From: Actinopolymorpha singaporensis
GTDB lineage: Bacteria > Actinomycetota > Actinomycetes > Propionibacteriales > Actinopolymorphaceae
Assembly (NCBI RefSeq): GCF_900104745.1
Contig: NZ_LT629732.1
Coordinates: 3,025,981 to 3,089,980 of the forward strand
DNA length: 64,000 bases
Reading direction: 5' to 3'
The translations under genes and the position numbers were made by a program. A model generated the notes under the pieces. That model was not told the DNA's origin and did not search any database. It saw only the letters and a list, made by a program, of their open reading frames with translations. How positions within the stretch are numbered: the first letter of the stretch is position 1; each line of letters opens with the position of its first letter. Below, one piece after another: positions 8,214 to 16,967 of this stretch.

Positions 8214-9776
8214 GTGACCGATCACGACCTCGTTCTCGTCGTCGACTACGGCGCGCAGTACGCCCAGCTCATCGCCCGCCGGGTGCGCGAGGCCCGGGTC
8301 TACTCCGAGATCGTTCCGCACACCACTCCGGTGGCGGACATTCTCGCCCGCAAGCCGAAGGCGATCATCCTGTCCGGCGGCCCGCAGTCGGTCTACGCAC
8401 CGGGCGCGCCGCAGGTCGACCCGGCGCTGTTCGAGGCCGGGGTGCCGGCGTTCGGCATCTGCTACGGCTTCCAGGCGATGGCCCGCAGCCTCGGCGGGGA
8501 GGTGGCCCACACCGGTGCGCGCGAGTACGGCCGTACCCGGGTCGACGTCACCGCGCCCGGCACCCTGCTGGCGGACCTGCCGGCGGAGCACACCGTCTGG
8601 ATGTCGCACGGCGACTCGGTGACCGCGGCGCCGGAGGGTTTCGACGTGCTGGCCGCTACCGCGACCACGCCGGTGGCGGCGTTCGAGAACGTCGCCCGCG
8701 GCCAGGCCGGCGTGCAGTGGCACCCGGAGGTGCTGCACACCGAGCACGGGCAGAAGGTGCTCGAGCACTTCCTGCTGGAGATCGCCGGCTGCCAGCCGAC
8801 CTGGACGATGCTCAACATCATCGACGAGCAGGTCGAACTCATCCGCAGGCAGGTCGGCGACGGCCGCGCCCTGTGCGCGCTGTCCGGGGGCGTCGACTCC
8901 GCGGTCGCCGCCGCGATCGTGGAGCGGGCCATCGGCGACCGCCTCACCTGCGTGTACGTCGACCACGGGATGATGCGGCTGGGCGAGACAGAACAGGTCA
9001 AGCGGGACTTCGAGGCGGTGTTCAGCGACCTGGACGTGGTCGACGCCTCCGACCAGTTCCTCGACGCACTGTCCGGGGTCGCCGATCCCGAGCAGAAGCG
9101 CAAGATCATCGGCCGGGAGTTCATCCGTACGTTCGAAGCCGCCGAGGTGCGGGTGTTCGGCGACCTGTCCGAGGGTCAGGCCGCGGTGGCCTACCTCGTG
9201 CAGGGCACGCTCTACCCCGACGTGGTGGAGTCCGGCGGCGGCGCGGGTGCCTCCAACATCAAGTCCCACCACAACGTCGGCGGCCTTCCCGACGACCTGA
9301 GGTTCGAGCTGATCGAGCCGTTGCGCACGCTCTTCAAGGACGAGGTACGCGCGGTCGGCGAGCAGCTCGGCCTTCCTCCGACCATGGTCTGGCGGCAACC
9401 GTTCCCCGGCCCGGGCCTCGGCATCCGGATCATCGGCGAGATCACCCGCGAACGCCTGGACATCCTCCGCCGGGCCGACGCGATCGCCCGGGAGGAGCTG
9501 ACCGCCGCCGGGTTGGACCGCGACATCTGGCAGTTCCCCGTCGTCCTGCTGGCCGACGTGCGGTCGGTGGGGGTGCAGGGCGACCAGCGCACGTACGGCC
9601 ACCCGATCGTGCTGCGCCCGGTCACCAGCGAGGACGCGATGACCGCCGACTGGGCGCGGCTGCCGTGGGACCTGGTCGAACGCGTCTCGACCCGCATCAC
9701 CAACGAGGTCCTCGAGGTCAACCGCGTCGTGATCGACGTGACCAGTAAGCCGCCCGGCACCATCGAGTGGGAGTGA
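8214..9776 (+). CDS. guaA: GMP synthase (glutamine-hydrolysing)
   Basis: A 520-residue protein that converts XMP to GMP, using glutamine and ATP. The N-terminal class I amidotransferase domain has the nucleophile in GICYGFQ (Cys83) and the HPE pair at His170/Glu172. The ATP-pyrophosphatase domain begins with the P-loop SGGVDS (224-229), and the C-terminal dimerisation domain ends in the typical [11 protein letters not shown] 8214 is chosen because GGAAGG stands 5 nt upstream; the frame is open further upstream but crosses the probable promoter. Length and motifs are those of the complete two-domain enzyme. Confidence 0.98.
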   Translation: MTDHDLVLVVDYGAQYAQLIARRVREARVYSEIVPHTTPVADILARKPKAIILSGGPQSVYAPGAPQVDPALFEAGVPAFGICYGFQAMARSLGGEVAHTGAREYGRTRVDVTAPGTLLADLPAEHTVWMSHGDSVTAAPEGFDVLAATATTPVAAFENVARGQAGVQWHPEVLHTEHGQKVLEHFLLEIAGCQPTWTMLNIIDEQVELIRRQVGDGRALCALSGGVDSAVAAAIVERAIGDRLTCVYVDHGMMRLGETEQVKRDFEAVFSDLDVVDASDQFLDALSGVADPEQKRKIIGREFIRTFEAAEVRVFGDLSEGQAAVAYLVQGTLYPDVVESGGGAGASNIKSHHNVGGLPDDLRFELIEPLRTLFKDEVRAVGEQLGLPPTMVWRQPFPGPGLGIRIIGEITRERLDILRRADAIAREELTAAGLDRDIWQFPVVLLADVRSVGVQGDQRTYGHPIVLRPVTSEDAMTADWARLPWDLVERVSTRITNEVLEVNRVVIDVTSKPPGTIEWE

Positions 9777-9790
9777 GCGGGGACTCCCGG

Positions 9791-10852
9791 ATGCGAGCGG
9801 TCTGGTACGACACGTTCGGCGGACCGGTCTCCGTGCGCGAGGTGCCCTCCCCGCGGCCGGCTCCGCACGAGGCGGTGGTGGAGGTCGCCGCGACCGGGGT
9901 GTGCCGCAGTGACTGGCACGCCTGGCAGGGGCACGACTCCGACGTGAGCCTCCCGCACGTGGGCGGGCACGAGTTCGCCGGCGTGGTGGTCGAGGTCGGC
10001 GGGGAGGTTCGCGGCTTTCGGCCGGGTCAGCGGGTGACCGCGCCGTTCGTCCACGCCTGTGGCCGGTGCGCGCAGTGTGCCCGCGGCGACCACCAGATCT
10101 GCGCGCGGCAGACCCAGCCCGGGTTCACCAGGTGGGGGTCGTTCGCCGAGTACGTCGTCGTCGACCACGCCGATGTCAACCTGGTGTTGCTTCCGGACGC
10201 TCTGGAGTTCACCACCGCGGCCGGGCTGGGTTGCCGGTTCGGTACGGCCTATCGGGCGGTGCTGCGTCAAGGCAGGGTTGGCGCGGGTGACTGGGTGGCC
10301 GTGCACGGGTGCGGTGGCGCCGGGCTGTCCGCGGTCGAGGTGGCCGTGGCGGCGGGCGCGCGCGTGGTCGCGGTGGACGTCTCACCCGCGGCGCTCGACC
10401 TCGCCCGCGCGCTGGGTGCGGAGGAGGTGGTGGACGCCTCCGTCGACCCCGAACCCGCCGCGGTCGCCTCGGTGGTGCATGACCTGACCGACGGGGGAGC
10501 GCGGGTGTCACTGGACTGTCTGGGCTCCCCGTCCACCTGTGCGGCGTCGGTGCTCGGCCTGGCCCGGGGCGGCCGGCACGTCCAGGTGGGGTTGCTGCCA
10601 GGCGGCCCGACCCCGGTGCCGATGGACCGGGTGGTGGCGTACGAACTCGACGTGAGGGGCAGCCACGGACTCCCCGCCCACGAGTACCCCGCCATGCTCG
10701 ACCTGGTGGCGGCGGGGCGCCTGCGGCCCGACCGGCTGGTCGGCAGGCTGATCGACCTCGCCGACGTACCGGCCGCGCTGGCGGCGATGGGTCCGGGCGG
10801 CCCACGCGGCGGAGCCACCGGCGCCGGGATGACGGTGGCCACGCTGCGGTGA
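9791..10852 (+). CDS. zinc-dependent alcohol dehydrogenase family protein
   Basis: A 353-residue medium-chain dehydrogenase/reductase. The catalytic-zinc cysteine is Cys38 (TGVCRSDWH), the GHE motif is near residue 60, and the structural-zinc cysteines are Cys90, Cys93, Cys96 and Cys104 (CGRCAQCARGDHQIC). The nucleotide-binding turn is HGCGGAGLSAVEVA near residue 175. The start at 9791 avoids overlap with guaA; an ATG at 9767 would overlap its end. It is probably cotranscribed with guaA and the next gene, though no functional link is evident. The substrate alcohol is unknown. Confidence 0.85.
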   Translation: MRAVWYDTFGGPVSVREVPSPRPAPHEAVVEVAATGVCRSDWHAWQGHDSDVSLPHVGGHEFAGVVVEVGGEVRGFRPGQRVTAPFVHACGRCAQCARGDHQICARQTQPGFTRWGSFAEYVVVDHADVNLVLLPDALEFTTAAGLGCRFGTAYRAVLRQGRVGAGDWVAVHGCGGAGLSAVEVAVAAGARVVAVDVSPAALDLARALGAEEVVDASVDPEPAAVASVVHDLTDGGARVSLDCLGSPSTCAASVLGLARGGRHVQVGLLPGGPTPVPMDRVVAYELDVRGSHGLPAHEYPAMLDLVAAGRLRPDRLVGRLIDLADVPAALAAMGPGGPRGGATGAGMTVATLR

Positions 10853-10870
10853 GTCCGCAACACTGGAGCA

Positions 10871-11857
10871 ATGCCCGAACACGCCAGCAGCACCCAGAGC
10901 CAGAGCGGGACCGCGAGCCAGGGCGGCGCCGCGCAGTTCGGCCGGGAGACCGGAGCGCACGGTGAGTTCGTCCGGCAGGCCAACCGGTTCACCGGGCGGA
11001 TCACCGCCGACGGGTCGTCCGGCCTGCTCGCGGAGCCCGGCCGCTACCGCCTGGTGTGGTCGCGGGCCTGCCCGTGGGCGCACCGGTCGGTGATCCTCCG
11101 CCGGTTGCTCGGCCTCGAGGACGCCATCTCGCTCGCGACCGTCGACCCGATCCGCGACGAACGCGGCTGGAGGTTCACCCTCGACCCGGACGGACGGGAC
11201 CCGGTGCTCGGCGTCGAGTTCCTCGCCGAGGCCTACCGAGCCACCGACCCTGACTTCCAGGGCCGGGTGACGGTGCCCTGCCTGGTCGACGAGCGAACCG
11301 GGCAGGTGGTGACCAACGACTATCCGCAGATCACCCTCGACTTCTCCACGCAGTGGAGGGCCTTCCACCGCCCGGACGCGCCCGACCTCTACCCCGAGGA
11401 CCTGCGAGGCGAGATCGACGAGGTTGCCGACCTGGTCTTCCACGACGTCAACAACGGCGTCTACAAGTGCGGCTTCGCCACCTCGCAGGAGGCCTACGAG
11501 GCGGCGTACGACCGGCTCTTCGCCCGGCTGGACTGGCTGGAGGACCGCCTGCGCGACCAGCGCTACCTGTGCGGTGACCGGCTGACCGAGGCGGACGTAC
11601 GGCTGTTCACCACGCTGGTGCGCTTCGACGCCGTCTACCACGGCCACTTCAAGTGCAATCGGAACAAGCTCACCGAGATGCCGGTGCTGTGGGCGTACGC
11701 GCGCGACCTCTACCAGACCCCGGGCTTCGGGGAGACCGTCGACTTCGACCAGATCAAGCGGCACTACTACGCCACCCACCACAAGATCAACCCTACCGGT
11801 GTGGTGCCCAAGGGGCCGGACGCGTCCGGCTGGGCGGTGCCGTCCGGGCGAGGCTGA
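10871..11857 (+). CDS. glutathione S-transferase omega-like, glutathionyl-hydroquinone reductase family
   Basis: A 328-residue protein of the Xi-class family typified by E. coli YqjG. The active-site cysteine lies in SRACPWAHR near residue 68. A long insertion before VTVPCLVD and the helical C-terminal half (KCGFATSQEAYE; YLCGDRLTEADVRLF) fit the class. The family reduces glutathionyl-hydroquinones. Actinobacteria mostly make mycothiol, so the physiological thiol may be mycothiol, which is inference. The first 25 residues are Ser/Gln/Gly-rich and probably disordered. A strong terminator follows 20 nt downstream. Confidence 0.85.
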   Translation: MPEHASSTQSQSGTASQGGAAQFGRETGAHGEFVRQANRFTGRITADGSSGLLAEPGRYRLVWSRACPWAHRSVILRRLLGLEDAISLATVDPIRDERGWRFTLDPDGRDPVLGVEFLAEAYRATDPDFQGRVTVPCLVDERTGQVVTNDYPQITLDFSTQWRAFHRPDAPDLYPEDLRGEIDEVADLVFHDVNNGVYKCGFATSQEAYEAAYDRLFARLDWLEDRLRDQRYLCGDRLTEADVRLFTTLVRFDAVYHGHFKCNRNKLTEMPVLWAYARDLYQTPGFGETVDFDQIKRHYYATHHKINPTGVVPKGPDASGWAVPSGRG

Positions 11858-11876
11858 AGGCACAACCCCGGAACGC

Positions 11877-11915
11877 CGACGACGCGGGCTTTTCGCCGAA
11901 GAGCCCGCGTCGTCG
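11877..11915. terminator. bidirectional intrinsic terminator
   Basis: CGACGACGCGGGCT (11877-11890) pairs perfectly with AGCCCGCGTCGTCG (11902-11915) over an 11-nt loop that contains TTTT. It lies between two convergent genes and can end both transcripts. Confidence 0.8.
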
Positions 11916-11947
11916 TCGTGGTGCCGGGGAAACGCTGGAGATGGTGG

Positions 11948-12160
11948 TCACGCCGTCGCCGTGTCCTCCTCGGGGACGATGATCCAGGCCGCGATGTAGA
12001 GCACGACGCCCGCACCGCCGAGGAGGATCGAGGCCGCCAGCGCGAGCCGGATGATCACCGGGTCCAGACCGGCGTAGCGCGCGATGCCGCCGCAGACACC
12101 GGCGATCATCCGCTCGTCCCTGGTCCGGACCAACTTCTTCTGGGTCGCAATCTCGTTCAT
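11948..12160 (-). CDS. PspC-domain membrane protein (small)
   Basis: A 70-residue protein that is essentially one PspC domain: a basic N-terminus, the motif RMIAGVCGGIARYAGLDP, then one hydrophobic hairpin or helix (LALAASILLGGAGVVLYIAAWII) ending in VPEE. PspC proteins sense or signal membrane stress. It stands beside two more PspC-containing genes and a two-component system, so a role in the same envelope response is likely. Confidence 0.85.
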   Translation of the reverse strand: MNEIATQKKLVRTRDERMIAGVCGGIARYAGLDPVIIRLALAASILLGGAGVVLYIAAWIIVPEEDTATA

Positions 12161-12250
12161 GACTCCACCCTCGCGGACCGGAGCGGATGGGACGATCCGG
12201 AACGGTCCCGACCGCCCCCTGAGCCGACCCCGAGCGGTCCCCAGCGTGGG

Positions 12251-12472
12251 TCAACCGCTGCGGTCGGGGCGGCGCAACCGCCGGCTGCGCCGGATGGAGA
12301 GGAGTACGCCGAACAAGCCGGCACCGATGAGGATCATCGGCATCAGCCAGCCGAGGTCCCGCAGCCCGATCCCGCCGGCCGAGACCAGCAACCAGCTGAG
12401 CGCGATCCCGCAGCACACCAGCCCGGCGACCAGGGAAACGACGTCGGCACTGCGCCGTCGGGGGTCAGCCAC
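12251..12472 (-). CDS. small membrane protein downstream of the PspC/LiaF-like gene
   Basis: A 73-residue protein with two hydrophobic helices (DVVSLVAGLVCCGIALSWLL and LGWLMPMILIGAGLFGVLL) and a strongly basic C-terminus (RRSRRLRRPDR). GTG 12472 overlaps the end of the upstream gene by 8 bp and has a near-perfect GGAGGT 5 nt before it, lying inside the last codons of that gene, so the two are translationally coupled. I recognise no family. The hairpin with a cytoplasmic basic tail suits a small partner of the PspC proteins. Confidence 0.75.
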   Translation of the reverse strand: MADPRRRSADVVSLVAGLVCCGIALSWLLVSAGGIGLRDLGWLMPMILIGAGLFGVLLSIRRSRRLRRPDRSG

Positions 12473-14252
12473 GGTCCACCTCCAGGTGTCCCACGCCGAG
12501 GTCGACCTTGAGCCACAGGTCGCCGCCGCCGGTACCGTCCCTTCCCACGTCGGTCGTCCGGATGGTGTTGTCCGCACCCGAGCGAGTCTGGTGGAAGACC
12601 TTCAGGTCGCCGACTCCCACGTCGGCGTCGACGTGGACGTCGACCCGGGGCGGCACCCTGACCACGAGTTCGCCGGTGCCGAGGTCGACACTCGTCCGCA
12701 CCTCCTGGCCGTCCCGCAGAGGCAACCGGGTCAGGTCCAGCCGGACCCGGCCGGTGGGGTAGTCGTAGCTGGGCCGGACCTGTTCCAGCGAGGTGGGCCG
12801 CACCCTGTGGTCGTGGGCGGCGGCGGTGACGCCGAAGTCCACAGCGGTCACCGGGACCAGCGCGACGGCGAGGATCGTCCCCACGGCGATGAGCCCGCGT
12901 GAACGCCCGAACCACGTACCGGCGATCAGCCCGAGGCCGACCACCGCCAGCGCCGCGGCGACGTACCCGCCGGCCGGGATCGTGACGGCGTACTTCCCGC
13001 TGGGCAGCCGGCTGTCCTCCTGCAGTCCGGCCAGTGCCGCGCAGACGACGAGTGCGGCCAGCATGGTCACGAGGAACAGCACGAAGCGCCGCCGCCGCGG
13101 GGGAGGAGGCGGTGGCACGGGGGCGCCCCCGGCTTCCGGCCGGCTCGCGGGCCCTCCGTCCGCCCCGCCCTCGGCCTCGGCGCCTGCGCCGAGGCCGAGC
13201 GGGTCGGGCTGGTCCCAGAATCCCGGAGGCGCGGGCTGTGCGGCCCGCCACGAGCCGACCTGGAGCGGACGGGTGTGCGTGCCGGCGTCGTGCGGGCCCT
13301 GCGGGGCCTGTTGGCCCGGTGCCTGCGCCGGCTGACCGGGCGGCGGCGCCGGTGCGGGCGTGGTGGCCAGCGGCTGGGTGACGTGCGAGTCCGGGTCGGC
13401 CGCGGCGCCGGTCTCCTCGGCGGTGCCGGGGTGGCCGAGGCCGTCGGCGACCTCCGAGAGCGGTCGGGTCATCGCGGTGGTGGGCGCCTCCGCCGTCGGC
13501 ACGGTCGCGCCGGTCGGTACGCCGCCACCAGGCGGGGTGCTCCCACTCGGGGGCACTGGCCCGCCGGGTGCGGCGCCCTCCGGTGGGGCCTCGGGAGCCT
13601 GGACGCGGTCGGACTGTCGGCGAAGCAGCGCGACCAGCCCCAGGATGCTGAGCACCAGTAGCGCGGGTACGTGCCAGGGGAGTCCCCACCAGGGAATGCT
13701 CACCACGACCAGGCCGATCACGACCAGACCGGCCACGAACACCGGGCCGTCCGGCTTGCCGTCCCGGCGCCGGCCGAGTTGCTGCTCCAGGATCGAGCGG
13801 TCCTCGCCCACGCGGGGGATCAGCACCCAGCCCGCGGCGTACAGCAGAAGGCCGACACCACCGAACGGCGCCAGCACCGCGAGCACCACGCGAAGCAGCA
13901 CGGGGTCGACCTGGAGCTCACGCCCGAGGCCGGCACACACCCCGCCGACCACCCGTCCCTCGTCGCTTCGGTGCAGCCGGCGCAGGTCGCGAACCACGCC
14001 GTCGGTACGTCGCGCGTCGCGGTCGTCACGCCCGCGTCGGTCGCTCCCGTCGCGCTCCTGACCGCCACCGTCGGCGCTCGCCCGGTTTCCGGCAGGAATG
14101 CCGGAGCCGCCCGATGCGCCCGGTGCGCCCGGAGTGCCCGATGCGCCTGGCTCGGCGCGCTCACCGCCCCGCCCGCGTCCACCGCCTCCGGCGGGTACGC
14201 CGCCACCGGGCGCGGGGGCGCCGCGTTCCGGGGGCGGAGTCGTGTCAGCCAT
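12465..14252 (-). CDS. PspC-domain protein with LiaF-like C-terminal domain
   Basis: A 595-residue membrane protein. After about 85 Gly/Pro-rich residues comes a PspC domain (GRVVGGVCAGLGRELQVDP, then a helix ending VLIPRVGEDRS). Two helices near residues 165-210 follow, a long Pro/Gly-rich linker (about 215-395), three more helices (about 400-480) and a C-terminal segment resembling the beta-rich cell-wall-active-antibiotic-response (LiaF) domain. The last has repeated VDLGTGELVV / VGVGDLKV / VDLGVGHLEV strands. LiaF-type proteins restrain the partner LiaS-like kinase until the membrane is stressed. It diverges from exactly such a kinase gene. Confidence 0.8.
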   Translation of the reverse strand: MADTTPPPERGAPAPGGGVPAGGGGRGRGGERAEPGASGTPGAPGASGGSGIPAGNRASADGGGQERDGSDRRGRDDRDARRTDGVVRDLRRLHRSDEGRVVGGVCAGLGRELQVDPVLLRVVLAVLAPFGGVGLLLYAAGWVLIPRVGEDRSILEQQLGRRRDGKPDGPVFVAGLVVIGLVVVSIPWWGLPWHVPALLVLSILGLVALLRRQSDRVQAPEAPPEGAAPGGPVPPSGSTPPGGGVPTGATVPTAEAPTTAMTRPLSEVADGLGHPGTAEETGAAADPDSHVTQPLATTPAPAPPPGQPAQAPGQQAPQGPHDAGTHTRPLQVGSWRAAQPAPPGFWDQPDPLGLGAGAEAEGGADGGPASRPEAGGAPVPPPPPPRRRRFVLFLVTMLAALVVCAALAGLQEDSRLPSGKYAVTIPAGGYVAAALAVVGLGLIAGTWFGRSRGLIAVGTILAVALVPVTAVDFGVTAAAHDHRVRPTSLEQVRPSYDYPTGRVRLDLTRLPLRDGQEVRTSVDLGTGELVVRVPPRVDVHVDADVGVGDLKVFHQTRSGADNTIRTTDVGRDGTGGGDLWLKVDLGVGHLEVDRG

Positions 14253-14367
14253 CCTTAGATCCTTCGCCGTGACCGTCGCAGCCGCATCCGGGATGTCCCT
14301 GGGCTTGCCCCCTCGGGCCTCCGGAGCCGACAGGGGGCGTCCCGGTGGCTCCGCGGGCCCTGCTCAT

Positions 14368-15765
14368 GTGACCATCGTCGGGAGACTGCCCGAGGAGGAT
14401 CCCATCTTCACCGACCCGAGTGCCGGAACCCTCGGTACCCCCACTGCCGCGGCGGGCGCGTTCGACGCGCCCCCGCGCTGTGTACGGCGTACCGACGGAA
14501 AGGTCATGGGCGGAGTGGCCGGCGGGCTGGCCGACCATCTGGGGCTGCAGCCCATCCACGTGCGGCTGGGGTTCATCGGACTGGCCATGATGGGCGGCTT
14601 CGGCCTCCTCCTGTACGCCGCGCTGTGGGTGGTCCTCCCCCAGGACACCGCCGTACGCACGGCCGCACAACCGGCCGGGGTCGAGGCGGCCACCCGGCAG
14701 GGCAAACGCACCGAGGGGCCACGGCGCCGCCGCGTGCAGGATCCCGGGCAGCTGGTGTCGATCGCCGTCCTGGCGATCGGCGTGATCGCACTCTTCCCGC
14801 ACCTGGGCGGAGTCTCCACGCAGGTGTTCTGGCCCCTGCTGGTCGGCGGGGGCGGGCTGGCGTTGCTGTGGCGGCAGGCCGACGAGTCCCAGCGGGTGCG
14901 CTGGACCTCCTCGGCGCCGACGAAGCTGCGCTGGCTCTGGCCGCTGTTCATGACCGGCGGCTGGGTCACCGTCCTGCGCACCGGCGTCGGTCTCCTCCTC
15001 GTCGTCGTGGCGCTGACGTGGGGTGTGTCCTCGGCCGCCGGGATGAACGCCGTCAGCGCCGGGCTCCCGGTCCTCCTCGGCGCCGCGATCGGGCTGGTCC
15101 TCATCGCCGGTCCCTGGATGTGGCGCCTGGTCGGCGACCTTTCCGAGGAACGGCGGGAGCGGATCCGGTCCCAGGAACGCGCCGACATGGCAGCGCACCT
15201 GCACGACTCGGTCCTCCAGACGCTCGCACTGATCCAGAAGCAGGCGCACGACCAGCGGGCGGTGGTCCGGCTCGCGCGGTCCCAGGAACGCGACCTTCGG
15301 CAGTGGCTGTACGGCGACCAGGAGGACGCGGACGCCACCCTGCGCAGCGAGTTGCGGCGGGTCGCGGCGGAGGTGGAGGACAAGCACGGCGTACCCGTCG
15401 AGGTCGTGATGGTGGGCGACGCGCCCCTCGACCCGGCACTGACCGCGGTCGTCCGCGCTGCCGGGGAGGCGATGGTGAACGCCGCCAAGCACTCCGGCGC
15501 GCCTAGGATCGACGTCTACGCCGAGGTGGAGGAGAACCACGTGGAGGTCTACGTCCGGGACCGCGGGGTGGGCTTCGACCCCGACCGCGTGGGCGAGGAC
15601 CGCCTCGGCGTACGCCGGAGCATCTACGAACGCATGGAACGCCACGGCGGCCGGGCACAGGTGCGCAGCGGCCCGGGCGAGGGCACAGAGGTGCGCCTCG
15701 TCGTGGACCGTGACCCCCGAGTACGAGCCGACCAGACCAGATCAGGTCAGAGCGGTCGACGGTGA
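14368..15765 (+). CDS. PspC-domain sensor histidine kinase (LiaS/DesK-like)
   Basis: A 465-residue kinase with an N-terminal PspC domain (KVMGGVAGGLADHLGLQP), about four further membrane helices up to residue 255, a dimerisation/phosphoacceptor motif AAHLHDSVLQTLA (His279) of the HisKA_3 class and a C-terminal ATPase domain (EAMVNAAKHSGA N-box, DRGVGFDP G-box). GTG 14368 is my best start; ATG 14293 is in frame but leaves little promoter space before the divergent gene. Its stop overlaps an in-frame GTG of the response regulator. Fusion of PspC to the kinase suggests direct sensing of membrane state. Confidence 0.85.
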   Translation: MTIVGRLPEEDPIFTDPSAGTLGTPTAAAGAFDAPPRCVRRTDGKVMGGVAGGLADHLGLQPIHVRLGFIGLAMMGGFGLLLYAALWVVLPQDTAVRTAAQPAGVEAATRQGKRTEGPRRRRVQDPGQLVSIAVLAIGVIALFPHLGGVSTQVFWPLLVGGGGLALLWRQADESQRVRWTSSAPTKLRWLWPLFMTGGWVTVLRTGVGLLLVVVALTWGVSSAAGMNAVSAGLPVLLGAAIGLVLIAGPWMWRLVGDLSEERRERIRSQERADMAAHLHDSVLQTLALIQKQAHDQRAVVRLARSQERDLRQWLYGDQEDADATLRSELRRVAAEVEDKHGVPVEVVMVGDAPLDPALTAVVRAAGEAMVNAAKHSGAPRIDVYAEVEENHVEVYVRDRGVGFDPDRVGEDRLGVRRSIYERMERHGGRAQVRSGPGEGTEVRLVVDRDPRVRADQTRSGQSGRR

Positions 15766-15776
15766 GAGGAAGAACC

Positions 15777-16433
15777 GTGAGCACGAACCCCGACAGCAGG
15801 CGCCGCATCGTCCTGGTCGACGACCACGCGATGTTCCGGACCGGCGTACGCACCGAGATCGGTGCCGCCGTGGACATCGTGGGGGAGGCCGGTGACGTCG
15901 ACGAGGCGGTCAAGGTGATCCTCGAGACCAAGCCCGAGGTCGTGCTGCTGGACGTGCACCTTCCCGGTGGTGGCGGCGCCGAGGTGGCCCGCCGGGTGCT
16001 GGCCACCGACCCGGACGTGCGCTTCCTCGCGCTGAGCGTGTCCGACGCCCCGGAGGACGTCATCGGGGTGATCCGGGCCGGTGCGCGCGGTTACGTCACC
16101 AAGACGATCACCGGTGAGGAGATCGTCGACGGGGTACGCCGGATCGCCGACGGGGACGCGGTGTTCTCCCCGCGGCTGGCGGGCTTCGTGCTGGACGCGT
16201 TCGCCGGCGCCGTCGACCCCGGCAGCATCGACGAGGAGCTGGACCGGCTGACGCAGCGGGAGCGTGAGGTGCTCCGGCTGATCGCCCGCGGCTACGCGTA
16301 CAAGGAGGTGGCGAAGGAGCTCTTCATCTCGGTGAAGACCGTGGAGACCCACGTGTCCTCGGTGCTGCGCAAGCTGCAGTTGTCGAACCGCTACGAGTTG
16401 ACCCGCTGGGCGACCGACCGCCGCCTGGTGTGA
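15777..16433 (+). CDS. NarL/LuxR-type response regulator, partner of the PspC kinase
   Basis: A 218-residue regulator. The receiver domain has the acidic pair in LVDDH, the phosphorylation site in VVLLDVHLPG (Asp59) and the switch lysine in GYVTKTIT. The C-terminal LuxR-type HTH is about residues 145-205 (LTQREREVLRLIARG; VKTVETHVSSVLRKL). GTG 15777 is preferred to GTG 15762 because AGAGGAAG lies just before it; 15762 would overlap the kinase stop. It probably controls the neighbouring PspC genes. Confidence 0.92.
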   Translation: MSTNPDSRRRIVLVDDHAMFRTGVRTEIGAAVDIVGEAGDVDEAVKVILETKPEVVLLDVHLPGGGGAEVARRVLATDPDVRFLALSVSDAPEDVIGVIRAGARGYVTKTITGEEIVDGVRRIADGDAVFSPRLAGFVLDAFAGAVDPGSIDEELDRLTQREREVLRLIARGYAYKEVAKELFISVKTVETHVSSVLRKLQLSNRYELTRWATDRRLV

Positions 16434-16495
16434 CCCGGGCCGGGTCCCGGAAACCAGGGGCCGGGCGGGATCACGGTGCGGTGTCGGGCCGCTAG

Positions 16496-16513
16496 TACTA
16501 CCTGCTGTAGTAT
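16496..16513 (+). promoter_or_regulatory. palindromic operator overlapping a -10 box (BlaI/CopY-like)
   Basis: TACTAC (16496-16501) and GTAGTA (16507-16512) form a perfect inverted repeat with a 5-nt centre. The right arm contains TAGTAT (16508-16513), a good -10 box about 48 nt before the membrane-protein start at 16561. A repressor bound here would block RNA polymerase. The half-site resembles the TACTAC/GTAGTA boxes of BlaI/MecI-type repressors; no such repressor is encoded in the window. Confidence 0.5.
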
Positions 16514-16560
16514 CGCGCACTCATGTCGCCGCACGCGCAGGGAAGGCAGGCACCGCCACC

Positions 16561-16908
16561 GTGGAGTTCCTTCGCCATCTGCTCCTTTTCCTCCACTTCG
16601 TCGGACTGGCGAGCCTGCTCGGCGGGCTGCTGGTGCAGATGAAGGGTCCCGACCGCAGGATCCTGCCCGCGATCCTGCACGGGGCGCTGACGCAGCTGGT
16701 GACGGGCGTACTCCTCGTCGGCGTCATCCAGGGCGGCCTCGGCGAGCACGTCAACAACTCCAAGATCGGTGTGAAGCTGATCGTCGTCCTGATCATCACG
16801 GTGCTCGCCTGGGTCAACCGCAGGAAGCCCACGATCGCCACCGGGTGGTTCTTCGGGCTCACCGCGCTCACGCTGCTCAACGTCGCGGTCGCGGTCTTCT
16901 GGCGCTGA
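16561..16908 (+). CDS. small integral membrane protein, function unknown
   Basis: A 115-residue protein with four predicted membrane helices: residues about 5-25 (LLLFLHFVGLASLLGGLLV), 37-58, 70-87 (VKLIVVLIITVLAWV) and 93-113. A short charged loop MKGPDRR follows the first helix. The histidine in FLHFVG at the membrane face recalls small heme-linked or CopD-like proteins, but I cannot name the family. It begins with GTG and has no clear SD. A palindromic operator overlapping the promoter suggests tight repression. Confidence 0.75.
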   Translation: MEFLRHLLLFLHFVGLASLLGGLLVQMKGPDRRILPAILHGALTQLVTGVLLVGVIQGGLGEHVNNSKIGVKLIVVLIITVLAWVNRRKPTIATGWFFGLTALTLLNVAVAVFWR

Positions 16909-16921
16909 CCCGCGAGGCCCT

Positions 16922-16945
16922 GGCCGGCCGAGGGGTTCGCCGGCC
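16922..16945. terminator. GC-rich hairpin between convergent genes
   Basis: GGCCGGC (16922-16928) and GCCGGCC (16939-16945) pair over a 10-nt loop with TT in it. It lies in the 59-bp gap between the convergent membrane-protein and PIG-L genes and may terminate both. Confidence 0.4.
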
Positions 16946-16967
16946 GTCGGCCGGGCTCCACCGGATG

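Noticed and set aside
16523-16640. A leaderless ATG 10 nt after TAGTAT opening a different frame before the membrane protein
   Set aside because: The frame runs into the membrane-protein gene out of phase, ends after about 38 codons and has no coding character.
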